64,000 bases of DNA from Dipteronia dyeriana (lineage: Eukaryota; Streptophyta; Magnoliopsida; Sapindales; Sapindaceae): the NCBI GenBank assembly GCA_032871835.1, contig CM065295.1, forward strand, positions 66,706,687-66,770,686. The letters run 5' to 3'. A program made the translations under genes and the position numbers. Of this stretch, positions 48,546 to 58,430 are shown in pieces (position 1 is the first letter of the stretch; the number at the start of each line of letters is the position of its first letter). Below the pieces are notes generated by a model. The model had not been told where the DNA came from and ran no database searches. It saw nothing but the letters and a program-made list of their open reading frames with translations.

Positions 48546-50004
48546 GTATGCCAGTTGAGGACTTGTTCAGCCTGGGAGGGTTGTTTGAGAGATCCATCAG
48601 GTAAGACTTCTGTTGATTGAATGAACGGCCTGGAGAATAGATTTCTTTCAGGATTTGATGAGGATTCCAGGGGGGGAAGTCCTTATCATAACTGGAGGCC
48701 ATATAGCATGGGATGGGAACCGGGATGGCTGGCAGCAATTTTTCTGTTTGTTCATCTAAAAGTAAACCTTCTTCTTTCAGGATCTGGAGGGCCCTATCAT
48801 AGATAGGGAGGGGCTTGTTTTTGATTGGTCGCAGACCGATCCAAGGACTGTGAGGGTCCTTAGGATCCCTGAATGGAGGAACTAGTTTACAGGATGCCTT
48901 CACCGGTTTTTGACAAACTCTGCATTCGCAATCTGCATCACACATTTCTAGGTCGACGTCCCAGATGAAATGTCCGTTGACCTTGTCTGTGTAAACTGGA
49001 GTTCCATCTGCCTCGAAACGATGGATAGGAATTTCCTGTTCAGTCGTAACAGGTCGAATCATTAGGACTTGGAACACAGGGGGGGCACTTGGTGCAGTCT
49101 CGGTGGCAGAGGTACTTGTCTCCGAAGTACCGATTTGTTCATAAGTAGTCTGGATGGAGCCATCAGCTAACTTAGTGAACTTGGTATCAGTAGCCACAAC
49201 TGGTGTGATGTTCTGGAAAGCCTTTTCATAGTTGGTGATCCATTTTAAAGGCATGATCTCTGTGAGTTTTTCTCTGGGCAGTTGCTTGGGAATCTGGATG
49301 ATAGTAGGAACTTCATCTTCTCTTTCGGCTTTGATGAATATGGTAACTCCGGTATGTCCAGGGATGGGAAGATCAAGAGTATGATCTTGGAGCCTGTACG
49401 CAATCTGATGGTGGAGTGTTGCCATATAGGAATTTGGCATCATAGGGGCTCCCACGATTTGGAGCTGGATTTTGAGACAGCTGTGAAGGTTCAGATCCCT
49501 GAGCGGGATGTTGAAGTTCGGGTAATAGGTGAGTGAGATGCTTCCTGCATGTAAAGTAGAAAGGCATGTGCCAATGATTACGTGTTCATACTGTTTGTAA
49601 ATTGTATTGAGAAGAGCAATTCTGGCCGTGACTGGTAATCCTTTTCTACCATGCAAGGTAAGGATTATTCTGATAGCTCCGATGTGTAGATGGGAGTATC
49701 CTTATTTGATCCACTGATCAATAAGAGGTTGACCAATTTCTAAGTCAACATATTGTTCAGTAGAAGAGGCAGGAATCAAGCAGTTGTCCAAGGCAGTGGA
49801 TTGGACATACTCCTTTATCGGAGGAGAACGATGTTGGACTAAGGCCGTGACCCGTCTAGAAAGTGATCGACTGCGTTTAAAGATGGTGTAAGGGTTTAAC
49901 AGGGGAAGGGTTATTTCAGTGATCTGGGCAGATTCTGGGATATGTGTGTATTCAACAAGGTGTTGAGCCTTTTGTCTGTTTTTTAGACAAGAAGAATCAT
50001 AGTG
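48493..50004 (-). pseudogene. movement protein region of the pararetrovirus
   Basis: 30K-superfamily movement proteins let the virus pass through plasmodesmata. The main open stretch starts at 49656 (HGRKGLPVTARIALL, then YEHVIIGTCLSTLHAGSISL, PGHTGVTIFIKA), which I recognise as the caulimovirid movement-protein core. Upstream codons in the same frame remain open to 50004 except for a TAA at 49704-49702. A stretch with CDADCECRVCQKPVKASCKL (about 48940-48890) suggests a small Cys-rich site in the linker to coat. The frame closes at 48495-48493; coat continues in another frame. Confidence 0.82.
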
Positions 50005-50033
50005 TTAGATATAAACTAGAAGAAGAAGAAAAG

Positions 50034-50961
50034 TACCATCTTTGGAAAATGGACCCTGAACAGGCCTCCAAAGTCTGTTGTATTTGGATCTTTAACAGGC
50101 CCTACAGGTATAGCCCATATACCCAGCTTCTTTGGACTCCTAACATCTCCTACGAGTGGGATACATCGTATGACTACGAACTGTTGTTTCATACCAGTAT
50201 CCAGATACCCCTTCTTAATTTCCTTTGTGACGTCAACAATGACCATACGAATGTACTATTTATCCTTCCTGACGTCCCAAGAGACCCCACGAGAAGTTTG
50301 CATCCTCTCCTGAATTCTTTCCTTCAGGACTCCCAAGACCAGGCTGACACGTGGCCCTATTCCATCTGTGGGGCCCTCGACTCGGATGACGAATATCACT
50401 CCACTTTTAATTTAAGCAGTCCGTGATTGCTCCATCCGCCTCTGCTTTATTATTATTATTGTATCCTCCAGCTGTCCGACCAGTTTCCTGTTTTCTTTTT
50501 GCTTTGTCGTGTTTATCTTGTTTGTGTCGGCCATCGCCTTGAGCCTTATCTCTTGTAAGATATGCTTGCCAGCCAGATGAGGTCTCCTTTCCCTATATAA
50601 GGAACCGATCCTCTCTGTAAAAAGATCATCAAAAAATCAATAAAGCTTGTGTATTTGTGTTTAATGGCTTTCTAAATAGTTTTCCTCTCCTGATCTTCAG
50701 ACGGTTCTATGTCTGAAACTATGATTCTTCAAGATCCTAGTATGCTCTATGCTTGCCTCGTATGAGGACCCTGCATATCAGAACAGATTTTGTATACTGG
50801 TTTAGTATATCGGCTGGACACCCTGGATACATCCAGAACCAGAACCAGAATGTTGCTGGCTAGGATGAACTCAGGTTTAACAAAGCCCCGTACTGACTAG
50901 TTTGGCTTTTGAGATCCATCCATCTCTGACAGTATCTGGCCATCAAAGTACCCTGTTAAGG
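50034..50961 (+). repeat. right inverted arm of the pararetrovirus
   Basis: 928 bp, inverted relative to the body of the provirus and to the left arm. It reads rightwards through the same C-terminal coding (KYHLWKMDPEQASKVCC to FNLSSP, stop at 50424-50426) with no internal stop, then promoter, poly(A) signal and downstream leader. The junction with the movement-protein frame lies at 50005-50033. Confidence 0.93.
50594..50644 (+). promoter_or_regulatory. viral TATA box and poly(A) signal, right arm
   Basis: TATATAAGG at 50594 is followed by AATAAA at 50639-50644. This pair mirrors the left arm and points rightwards, towards the RPS19 gene about 1.5 kb away. Confidence 0.7.
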
Positions 50962-51197
50962 ATTATCCATAATATATAATGTTATTATAAATGTTTTGTA
51001 ATTAGGGGTATTTTGGTCAAAATACAGTTGATTCCATTACATTCAGTTGTTAACCAAACAAAATATTACTGATTCAGATATTGATTATAAAGTCCCAACC
51101 AAACAAAGAAATCAGTTTTCTATTCATTTCCATTCCAATTCTCATTTTCATTACCATTCCAATTCTCATTCAACCATGGTAACCAAACGCCACTTTA

Positions 51198-51880
51198 GAG
51201 ATTGGGTGTATGCGTGATTGTGTTAATGGTCTTTTGATTATCCGATGTTTTGGCCTCTCCGGGCGATTGTTCAGGGCTCCAGTCATTAAAAGTGTGGTCT
51301 GATCGCCTCCAACTTTTGGTTGGATCAAAGTTAATACAGATGGGGACATATTGGGTTCTCTAGGTTTTTAGGGGCTGTGGTGTTGTTTTTTGTAATTTAT
51401 AGATCTTTTGTGGATGGATGTTTTGTTACCCCACATAGTAAGGTGTTTGCTTTTGAGACGGAGATTCTGACAGCTTCTATAGTCATTAACTATGTTTGGA
51501 ATAATGAGTGACATCATATCTGGCTTGAGAGTGATTTTTTTCTATATGGTCCAGTTGGTTTCTTCTCGTACAGACCAGGTTCTTTTGAGGGATCGGTAGG
51601 TTAGACAATGGTGTCTCTCTCAAATTTTACTCAAGAAAGTTTCTCATATTTTCAAAGAAAGTAAGCATGTTGCGAATGCTTTTTCCAAGTATGCTTTGGT
51701 GTTGGAGTCTGATTCTTATTGGTATTCTTCTCCAACTCTTTATTCCCAATTGTTGGGTAATAATTGCATGGGTTTGGAATATTTTCGGTTTAGTTGATGT
51801 TTTCAATTTTATTGGTTTGCGTGCCTCTCTGTTTTTTTTCTTATTTATATATTTCTTGATATTGGGTGTAAGGGTTTTTC
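51198..51880 (+). pseudogene. LINE-derived RNase H-like fragment
   Basis: The frame reads WSPPTFGWIKVNTDG near 51305-51345, then FAFETEILTA near 51447 and HIWLESDFF near 51515. This is the RNase H-like domain common at the C-terminus of plant non-LTR retrotransposon proteins (usual W-x-P-P-x-x-G-x-x-K-x-N-x-D-G, with E and E/D blocks). Stops and shifts are frequent. A later part reads ANAFSKYALVLESDSYWYSS. Confidence 0.65.
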
Positions 51881-51995
51881 AGCATACGATGTTTTTTTCT
51901 CTTGTATCGGTCCATTTATTTATTTTTAAATAATTTTAAATAAATTTGTATGGACAATGTAGTAATTTAAAACAATACATTCAATATCAACACTC

Positions 51996-52090
51996 AAAGC
52001 CCAATGAAACAAGAACGGCCCTAAAGCCCAACAACTCGATCTTAGCAAAACAAAGCAATAAGAAACCCTAATGTCGCCGCTATATAATCT
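51996..52090 (+). promoter_or_regulatory. RPS19 promoter elements
   Basis: Two site-II-type AGCCCA words (about 51998-52003 and 52025-52030), a GGCCC at 52017, a telo box AAACCCTAA (52063-52071) and a TATATAA (52081-52087) lie 100-190 bases before the RPS19 start. Telo box plus site II is the known combination in plant ribosomal-protein promoters. Confidence 0.65.
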
Positions 52091-52187
52091 TTGAAACTGA
52101 ACTGGAGAAACCCTAGAGAGAGAGCTCTATCAGTCGAACCCACCTCCAAAACATCTCTTGAGCTCCGCTTTACTTGTTTTTCCAACC

Positions 52188-53594
52188 ATGGCTACTGCTA
52201 AGACAGTCAAGGACGTCTCTCCCCACGAATTCGTCAAGGCTTACTCAGCCCATCTCAAGCGATCTGGAAAGGTAATAATTTATTCGTCTGTGTAACTAGT
52301 TAGTTCTCTCTGTATCAGAAATTTCTGGTCGTTCTTATTGTCTGTTGTTTGGATATTGAAACTGGGTTTTGATGGAAACTTTAATCGTTTAATGTTCATT
52401 GTTTGCTTTTTAAAATTTTTGATCTGCTTTGTAATCGACTGTTAAATTGTTCTTTGTTGTTGAATCTGAAAAGTGGAATGTTTTTGTTTGTTGAGTTACT
52501 GGGTATTCTTAAGTATTAGTTTTGTAATGAAGAAATAATTCAATCTTTTGAATGTTTTATTTTGTTTAGATGATTGGTTGAAAATTCCATGTTTCTGATC
52601 GTTCAGGTTGATGTAAATGGTAAACGGTTGATTGTTTACTGTTGAAATAATGCCAAATTCTAACTAAGAAGGCGATATTAATATCTGGAAAGGGAAACTT
52701 AATCATGAATCAACACAGAAGGAACAAACTTTCATTTTTGGTAGTTATAATTGCTTGCACAAGAATTTTGTTTTCATAGTCCAAATTTGCTGAGGTTTAT
52801 ATGTAAAATGATGAAAAATAATTTAAATTGCTTGAAGCAGTAAAATCTGTGGAATTTTGGTGTTCAATTTAAAGGTTAACTTCTTTCGTGAGTTGGTAAA
52901 GTATTTGACATATTGTTATTAACAGTTGTGTTGGTTTTAAGTGTTGTTTTCTACTTCTATTCAATGTATTGGTTTTGTGAAAAGTCTTTTCTCTTCTACA
53001 TTGTTTATGAACAGATGGAGCTTCCCCCATGGACTGATATTGTGAAGACAGCTCAATTTAAGGAGCTTGCTCCTTATGACCCTGATTGGTACTATGTCCG
53101 AGCGGGTAAGTTTCCAGATGGTGCATATTTAATCATGCTGGTTTTTGCTTTATGCTTGTGTTTTCATATTTAACCTTGATTGCAGCTTCGATGGCCAGGA
53201 AAATCTACTTGAGGGGAGGTCTTGGTGTTGGTGCTTTCCGCAGGATTTATGGTGGGAGCAAGAGGAATGGAAGTCGTCCACCCCATTTCTGCAAAAGCAG
53301 TGGTGCTGTTGCCCGTCACGTTCTTCAACAGTTGGCGAACATGAACATTATCGATATTGACCCCAAGGGGTAAGCACTGGATTCCTTTCGACCTTGTTTT
53401 TGATATCATTCTATCACTGAAAGCTAATCCAGACACACCTATGTATTCTAACTAAAGTCTAAAATTGATGAGATGTTCTGATCTTATTGATGATGTCCTT
53501 TTTTTTTTTCATGTATACCAGTGGAAGGAGAATCACATCCAGCGGCCAACGCGATCTTGACCAAGTTGCGGGGAGGATCGTGATTGCTCCTTGA
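52188..53594 (+). CDS. RPS19: 40S ribosomal protein S19 (eS19)
   Basis: eS19 is a small-subunit head protein needed for 18S rRNA maturation in the cytosolic ribosome. Four exons join in frame to 143 aa, the plant family length: 52188-52271, 53015-53105, 53186-53369, 53522-53594. It starts [20 protein letters not shown]. The family motif [20 protein letters not shown] is in exon 3, followed by [13 protein letters not shown]. The end is [16 protein letters not shown]. The 743-bp first intron after 28 codons is typical of plant ribosomal-protein genes. The start is the first ATG in a CCAACCATGGC context. Confidence 0.97.
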
Positions 53595-53904
53595 ATGATT
53601 GGTTGATTAAGAGGCAGAGGAGTGTAATTTGATACATTGCAGGTGTTCTGTTAGTTAATGGAAGAGATGCTGCTACATTGTTAAGCAATTTTTGGTTTAA
53701 AGTGTTGTCATTTGATGATGAACATGGTTTCTGTTTTGTTTGTTTTAGCTATTTGACATTTATCTATAGTTTCACTAGACTTCTTTTATCAAAGCAGATA
53801 TTATGTTATTTATTTTGTGTGGATTGATTGGTGTTCATCATTCAGTTAATCAAAACCCTGCCTTGCCTAATTCTTATGTAATCATCAAATCTAATATTTG
53901 TGCA
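53595..53904 (+). other. RPS19 3' UTR and flank
   Basis: The T-rich sequence after the stop probably holds the 3' UTR. Nothing else is recognised before the MITE. Confidence 0.5.
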
Positions 53905-53912
53905 TTTTGGAG

Positions 53913-54681
53913 TAGGGGTGGGTGCCAACCCGAATAGATCGGGTTTGGTTGATAAAATATAACCCAACCCGACCCGATATTAATAATAAAAAGTAAATTA
54001 AGTAATTTTATTTAATAATATATCTATTATAAAATCTTATTTTTTAAAATATTTAAAATTTTTACTCGTGCACCGCTTAAAATATTATAAATGATAAATA
54101 TAAATATATAATTTTAAATATTTTATGTCATAAATATATAATACATTTATTAAAAACATACAATTATATTATCTGTCTTTTATATTAATTTGTACATCAT
54201 TAGTTATGTTTTAAAGTGTATTTTTTTTTTCTTAGGATTTGATTAAGAACTTGATAGAAAAAAATAATAGATTATCCAATTACGAGATATTTGACGAAGT
54301 AATTATAATTATAAAATTGATGGGAGATTTAGTGGAAACTTTCCAAGTTGTATAAATTGTTATATTTTAATATTTTTAATTATGTAACAAATATTTAAAC
54401 AATTTGTATTATTTGTTATTATTTGATTTTGATGCTTTTACGAAATCTAAACTAAATGTGGTATGATATTTGGATGAAAAATTATTTTAAATTTCAATTT
54501 TTATATAACAAAATTTTCAAATATTTTTTTTATTGAGCTTAAAAAACCTAACCCGATCAACATAACTCAACCCAACACTCGGGTTACCCTCAGGTTGGAT
54601 TGGGTTAAAATTTACGTTGAGTTGGATTAGATCGAATTTTTTTCAATCCAACCCAACTCAACCCTAAAACATCCACCCCTA
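53913..54681. mobile_element. hAT-type MITE downstream of RPS19
   Basis: The ends TAGGGGTGG and CCACCCCTA are perfect 9-bp inverted repeats flanked by the perfect 8-bp duplication TTTTGGAG (53905-53912, 54682-54689). The sub-terminal regions are rich in AACCCAACCCGA/GGTTGGGTT words. The centre is AT-rich and non-coding. Confidence 0.93.
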
Positions 54682-54689
54682 TTTTGGAG

Positions 54690-56144
54690 CTTTGATTTTT
54701 CACTAAATGTACATGTTCTAAACGAACAGAGTTGAATATTGGTATATTAGTTTCCAATTTAAATAAGATTTAAAGTTGTAACACGTAAAGAAGTTTCAGT
54801 GAATCTGTTTTTCAAAATTGATCTGTTGCGGACTGAAAACTAGTAACTGTAGCTGCTTTTGCAGAGTGCAAATTCTTCTTGAACGTTTTCTTTAATAGTG
54901 TGGCGTGTTTAAAATTGAAAATAATCGTACGAATTCAATTAAATAATAATTTAAATATAAAAAAAAAATGATTGGATTAATTTAATAAAAAGAAAAAAGT
55001 TTTGTATTTTACTTTTAAAGGATGTTTGGGGGAAATACCGGAAATTCTCTGACCCAAATTTAGATTCGGGGTAAAATTAATCCCATTTAAATTAGGAATG
55101 TCAAAATTAATCATTGATATAGAGGTCTATTGGGAACCGATCTGTTAAAGGCGGGTTTGATGCACAGGTAGTCACAATATTTTCATCTCTTAAAACTGTA
55201 TGTATATTTTATTCTAAATTAATATGCTTTTAAAAAATAAATAATACTCTTAAGTAAAATTATTAAGAGGATTATTCTTTTGTTAATACACCCATCAATA
55301 ATTATTAATTGCTTTCCTATTTAAATTTTTTGTAAAAAAAATATTCCTATTAATGATATGATATTATCATAAAAACTCTTTCCATTTCAATAAAACCTAA
55401 ATTCTCTTTTAAATATATTTTCAGTCTCTTTTAAGGAAATATAAATCGATTGCTAAATTAACGGAACATGAATTAAAATTATGGGACAAATTTAATTGTG
55501 AAAAATTAAGTTTTAAATTATATTTTTATTATTTTTATTAGAAGAACAAAATCATTATACATATAAACAGACTTTTAAATTAATTATATTATCTATATAT
55601 ATTTTTCCTTTAAAACACACTTCAGACTTTTTTTTATTTATCTATATTAGATGTTCTTTCCTTTGAAAATAATATATTAGATTTTCTTCAATTCCATCTA
55701 ACACCTATATATAAAATATTATTTAATTCCTATCTACTTCCACATCAATTGAGACTTAACACTGATCTTGTATCCCTACAAGTTTCTTAAACATAAAGTG
55801 GTTCTCCAATAATAATAAAAAATCTTAAAATGAATTTTTCAACGAAAAATGGATTTTGATTTTGAAAAAAACTGAGAAGAGATAAGAAGTAGGAAGAGAA
55901 ATAATAGTAAGAGAAATAATAAAACTGATTGAATAACATAAAGAAATGATATTTTTGGCATTAAGTGGAGTTTATTTATAAATAATAGGGTTTTTTAAAT
56001 TTTTTATGGGTGTGATTACGAAAGGGGTGTAAATATAGTTTTTTAGGGGTGTCATTATCACCACTTTAATATCTACCATTTATGTTATGGTATGAGGATG
56101 ATATTATTTTCAATCCAAGATTTAATTTTGGGACGGTTATGAGA
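54690..56144. other. AT-rich intergenic DNA
   Basis: No gene is recognised. There are many A/T runs. ACACCC/GGGTGT words near 55285 and 56010-56050 might be ends of a further decayed element, but I could not align them convincingly. Confidence 0.5.
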
Positions 56145-56151
56145 TTTAAAG

Positions 56152-56789
56152 TAGTGGCGAGCAAAAGAGCCCAAAACTAACCGGACCAAATTAAACCAAC
56201 CCGCTTGGCTTGGTCAGGGTTTTTACTTTTAAAAAAACCGTATGGTTTTTTATATATAATAAAATCGTATGGTCCAGTCCACTCTATGGTCCAAGCTTAT
56301 CAAACCCCGATCGAACCGTAAACCGAATACTATTAGTAAACATTTTTATTCTATTACATATAACACCAAAAACTTTAAAACCAAGAGTTAAAAGTGAAAA
56401 CCCTAATTTATTATTTTCATAACTGTTTTATTCAACCATCGATAGTCTATTATTTGACTTTCATTTTATTACTTTATTTGGTCTGAAAAGATGTTTGAAT
56501 TTTAAATTTTAAATTTGAACATATTTTATTTAGTTTATATTTTATATATGAATCGATCAGTAACTCATTGTACCATGTGATTCTTTTAAATACTAGATCA
56601 TTTGATATAAATTTTAATTTGTATAAAAATTAAAAAAGAAAATTTCAAGTCAAGAACCGTTAAACCGAATCGAACCAATATAATTTGGTCTGGTCTAGTC
56701 TGAAAAAGAGATTGGTCCAAACCGGTCATGTTTTGGTTTGGTTTGGTTTGGTTTGGTTCCAGTTGAAACTAGATCGTGCCTAACCCTAC
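56152..56789. mobile_element. probable hAT-type MITE
   Basis: Flanked by TTTAAAG on both sides (56145-56151, 56790-56796). The ends TAGTGGCGAGC and GCCTAACCCTA are weak inverted repeats. Sub-terminal AACCGGACCAAA and TTGGTCCAAACCGG words are inverted, and a TTTGG run lies at 56730-56758. Confidence 0.6.
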
Positions 56790-57020
56790 TTTAAAGTCCC
56801 CACCCCACCCTATCCCTGAACATCATATATATATATAACTTTTTTCTCCGGTGCGCACTGATAAATATAGGTTAGTGTCTGGCATGTGAACAACTAGATT
56901 CAATTGTTTTGATTCAATCTGCATACACTTGTCACTGCTAATCTATAACCTATGACCCACATGCAATGCACTTATGTATTTTATATCCGTGTGTATTAAG
57001 GAGAAAAACACTATATATAT

Positions 57021-57282
57021 TGTGAAATAATTGACTTTCACTACCTAGAGAATAATTTATAATTAATTCTTTTGATCTCCTTTTCTATTTCAATATAGGG
57101 CAATTTTTTCTCTTGATTTTATTTCCTATTTTATTGTAGATTCAATTCTCCCTATGCCTATATAAACGCTTATTGTGTAAACATTCTACATACACAAAAA
57201 TAAATTAATAGAATTGATTTCCTCTCATTCTCATTTTCTGGTTTGTATTATTTCTTTATATGCTTTTATGCTTTGATTTACA
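57021..57282 (+). repeat. short Ty1/copia-type LTR
   Basis: A 262-bp LTR runs from TGTGAAATAA to TTTACA, with a TATATAAAC box at about 57158 and AATAAATTAATAG at about 57200. It is followed by ACACGTTATCAGCAC, the primer-binding sequence used by many small plant copia elements. The body of the element is cut off by element C at 57581. Confidence 0.72.
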
Positions 57283-57383
57283 ACACGTTATCAGCACAAA
57301 TGCTTTTATTTTATCATCTCTTCTTCTTCCTTTCTTATTATTAATAATAAAGGTTTGCAACAAGAAGATTGCATTCGAAATCA

Positions 57384-57515
57384 GAACCAGAAGTTCTTGA
57401 TTCAAAAATAAGAACCAGAAGTTCTTGATTCAAAAATAAGAACCAGAAGTTCTTGATTCAAATATAAGAACCAGAAGTTCTTGAATTGAAAAAAGAGGGA
57501 ACCAGAAGTTCCTGA
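57384..57515. repeat. 28-bp tandem repeat in the copia leader
   Basis: Four units with a period of 28 bp (starts 57384, 57412, 57440, 57468) and a fifth diverged unit at 57499, spaced 31 bp. The unit core GAACCAGAAGTTC is an imperfect palindrome (GAAC...GTTC). Confidence 0.9.
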
Positions 57516-57580
57516 TTAGAAAAATCATTGTCATATGTGAATTTTATCGTACGTACACGTAATCAATAAAAATGATAAAT

Positions 57581-58377
57581 TGCCAGGTGGACATCCGAGT
57601 AGGCATTCAGAAAATATCCTACAAGACATCACCGAAGAAGAGAAAACCCTAGTAAGCAGATGTTGAACAAAACCTGTTCAAGGTCAATCGACGTCATATA
57701 CTACTCGGCATCAATTAATGACACTCGGGGCTGGATAAATGATATTTCTACTCGGGATCAAATGACGTTACTCAGGACCAGCGGGTATTGTCCTTACTCG
57801 GGATAAACATGAAGAAAACCGAGTAGAAATGCCCAACGCATAGCCCACACGAATCAAGTCATTAAAATACACGAAGATAAAAGGAATCCCAATAAGAACA
57901 GGATATTAAGCAGGAAAGGTTCCCAATCAGGCAACAACTTTATTTCTTCAAAAAAGACTACACTCTTATAAAGAAATAAGTCCAAATTGGACTACATTAC
58001 TAGAGTCCCATTCGATCTCAATACAAGACTCCGAAACATGAAAGAAGACAATCAACTTCAAGTAAGTAAATAATCATAATTAAATACAAAGATCTATTAC
58101 TTGTACAAAGCATATTAGGGTTCTATAAACATATAAATAGACCCATAATCTCATCACACAGATATAAACAGCAATCATAAAAAATACAGAGAGAAGAAAA
58201 AGAGATCAAGACTTGGTTGATCATTCAACCACCAGTGGACGTTTCTCCGGTCATCGGAGTTTTACCAAGTAAAATACTTGCATCCGATTACTTTCTCCTT
58301 CTTTTTCTTTTTGAAATTACAGCTGAAATCCAATCCTTGTTGGCTATTTCTCACACATCCAGAAATCGACGTCAACA
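57581..58377 (+). repeat. 5' LTR of Tat-lineage element C
   Basis: 797 bp, TGCCAGGTGG to GTCAACA. Contains ACTCGGG-type repeats (57700-57805), ATATAAATAGACCC at about 58131 (TATA region) and is followed by ATTGACGCTAGAGGAAGG at the primer-binding position. Closely related to 1029-1830. Confidence 0.88.
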
Positions 58378-58430
58378 ATTGACGCTAGAGGAAGGGGGGA
58401 CCTCTTGAACCTCCGATTTAATTAAAAACA

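Larger units (their letters stand above)
43381..50962 (-). mobile_element. Endogenous pararetrovirus (Caulimoviridae), degraded, with inverted arms
   Basis: This is an integrated copy of a plant DNA pararetrovirus. Coding runs on the minus strand from about 50004 to 43955 as one long polyprotein: movement protein, coat with a CCHC knuckle, aspartic protease, RT, RNase H and a C-terminal extension. A single-ORF layout of this kind is found in petuviruses and in some endogenous florendovirus-type groups; I infer that neighbourhood but cannot fix the genus. From coat to the C-terminus all parts share one frame with six in-frame stops; one frameshift separates movement protein and coat. The last 0.92 kb is repeated in inverted orientation at the other end. 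The copy is defective. Confidence 0.88.
42289..51194. mobile_element. Tourist/PIF-like element enlarged by AT repeats and a nested pararetrovirus
   Basis: The left end GGTGGTATTTGGTTGGGCGG (after TTA 42286-42288) and the right end AACCAAACGCCACT (before TTA 51195-51197) form an imperfect inverted repeat with a TTA target duplication, as in PIF/Harbinger MITEs. Sub-terminal GGAATG/CATTCC words recur on both sides. The original element was probably below 1.5 kb; AT repeats (42520-43380) and the viral insert (about 43380-50962) account for the rest. Confidence 0.65.

Noticed and set aside
57384..57515. CRISPR-like repeat array
   Set aside because: Units abut with no unique spacers, the host is a plant, and the array sits in a retroelement leader. 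It is an ordinary tandem repeat.
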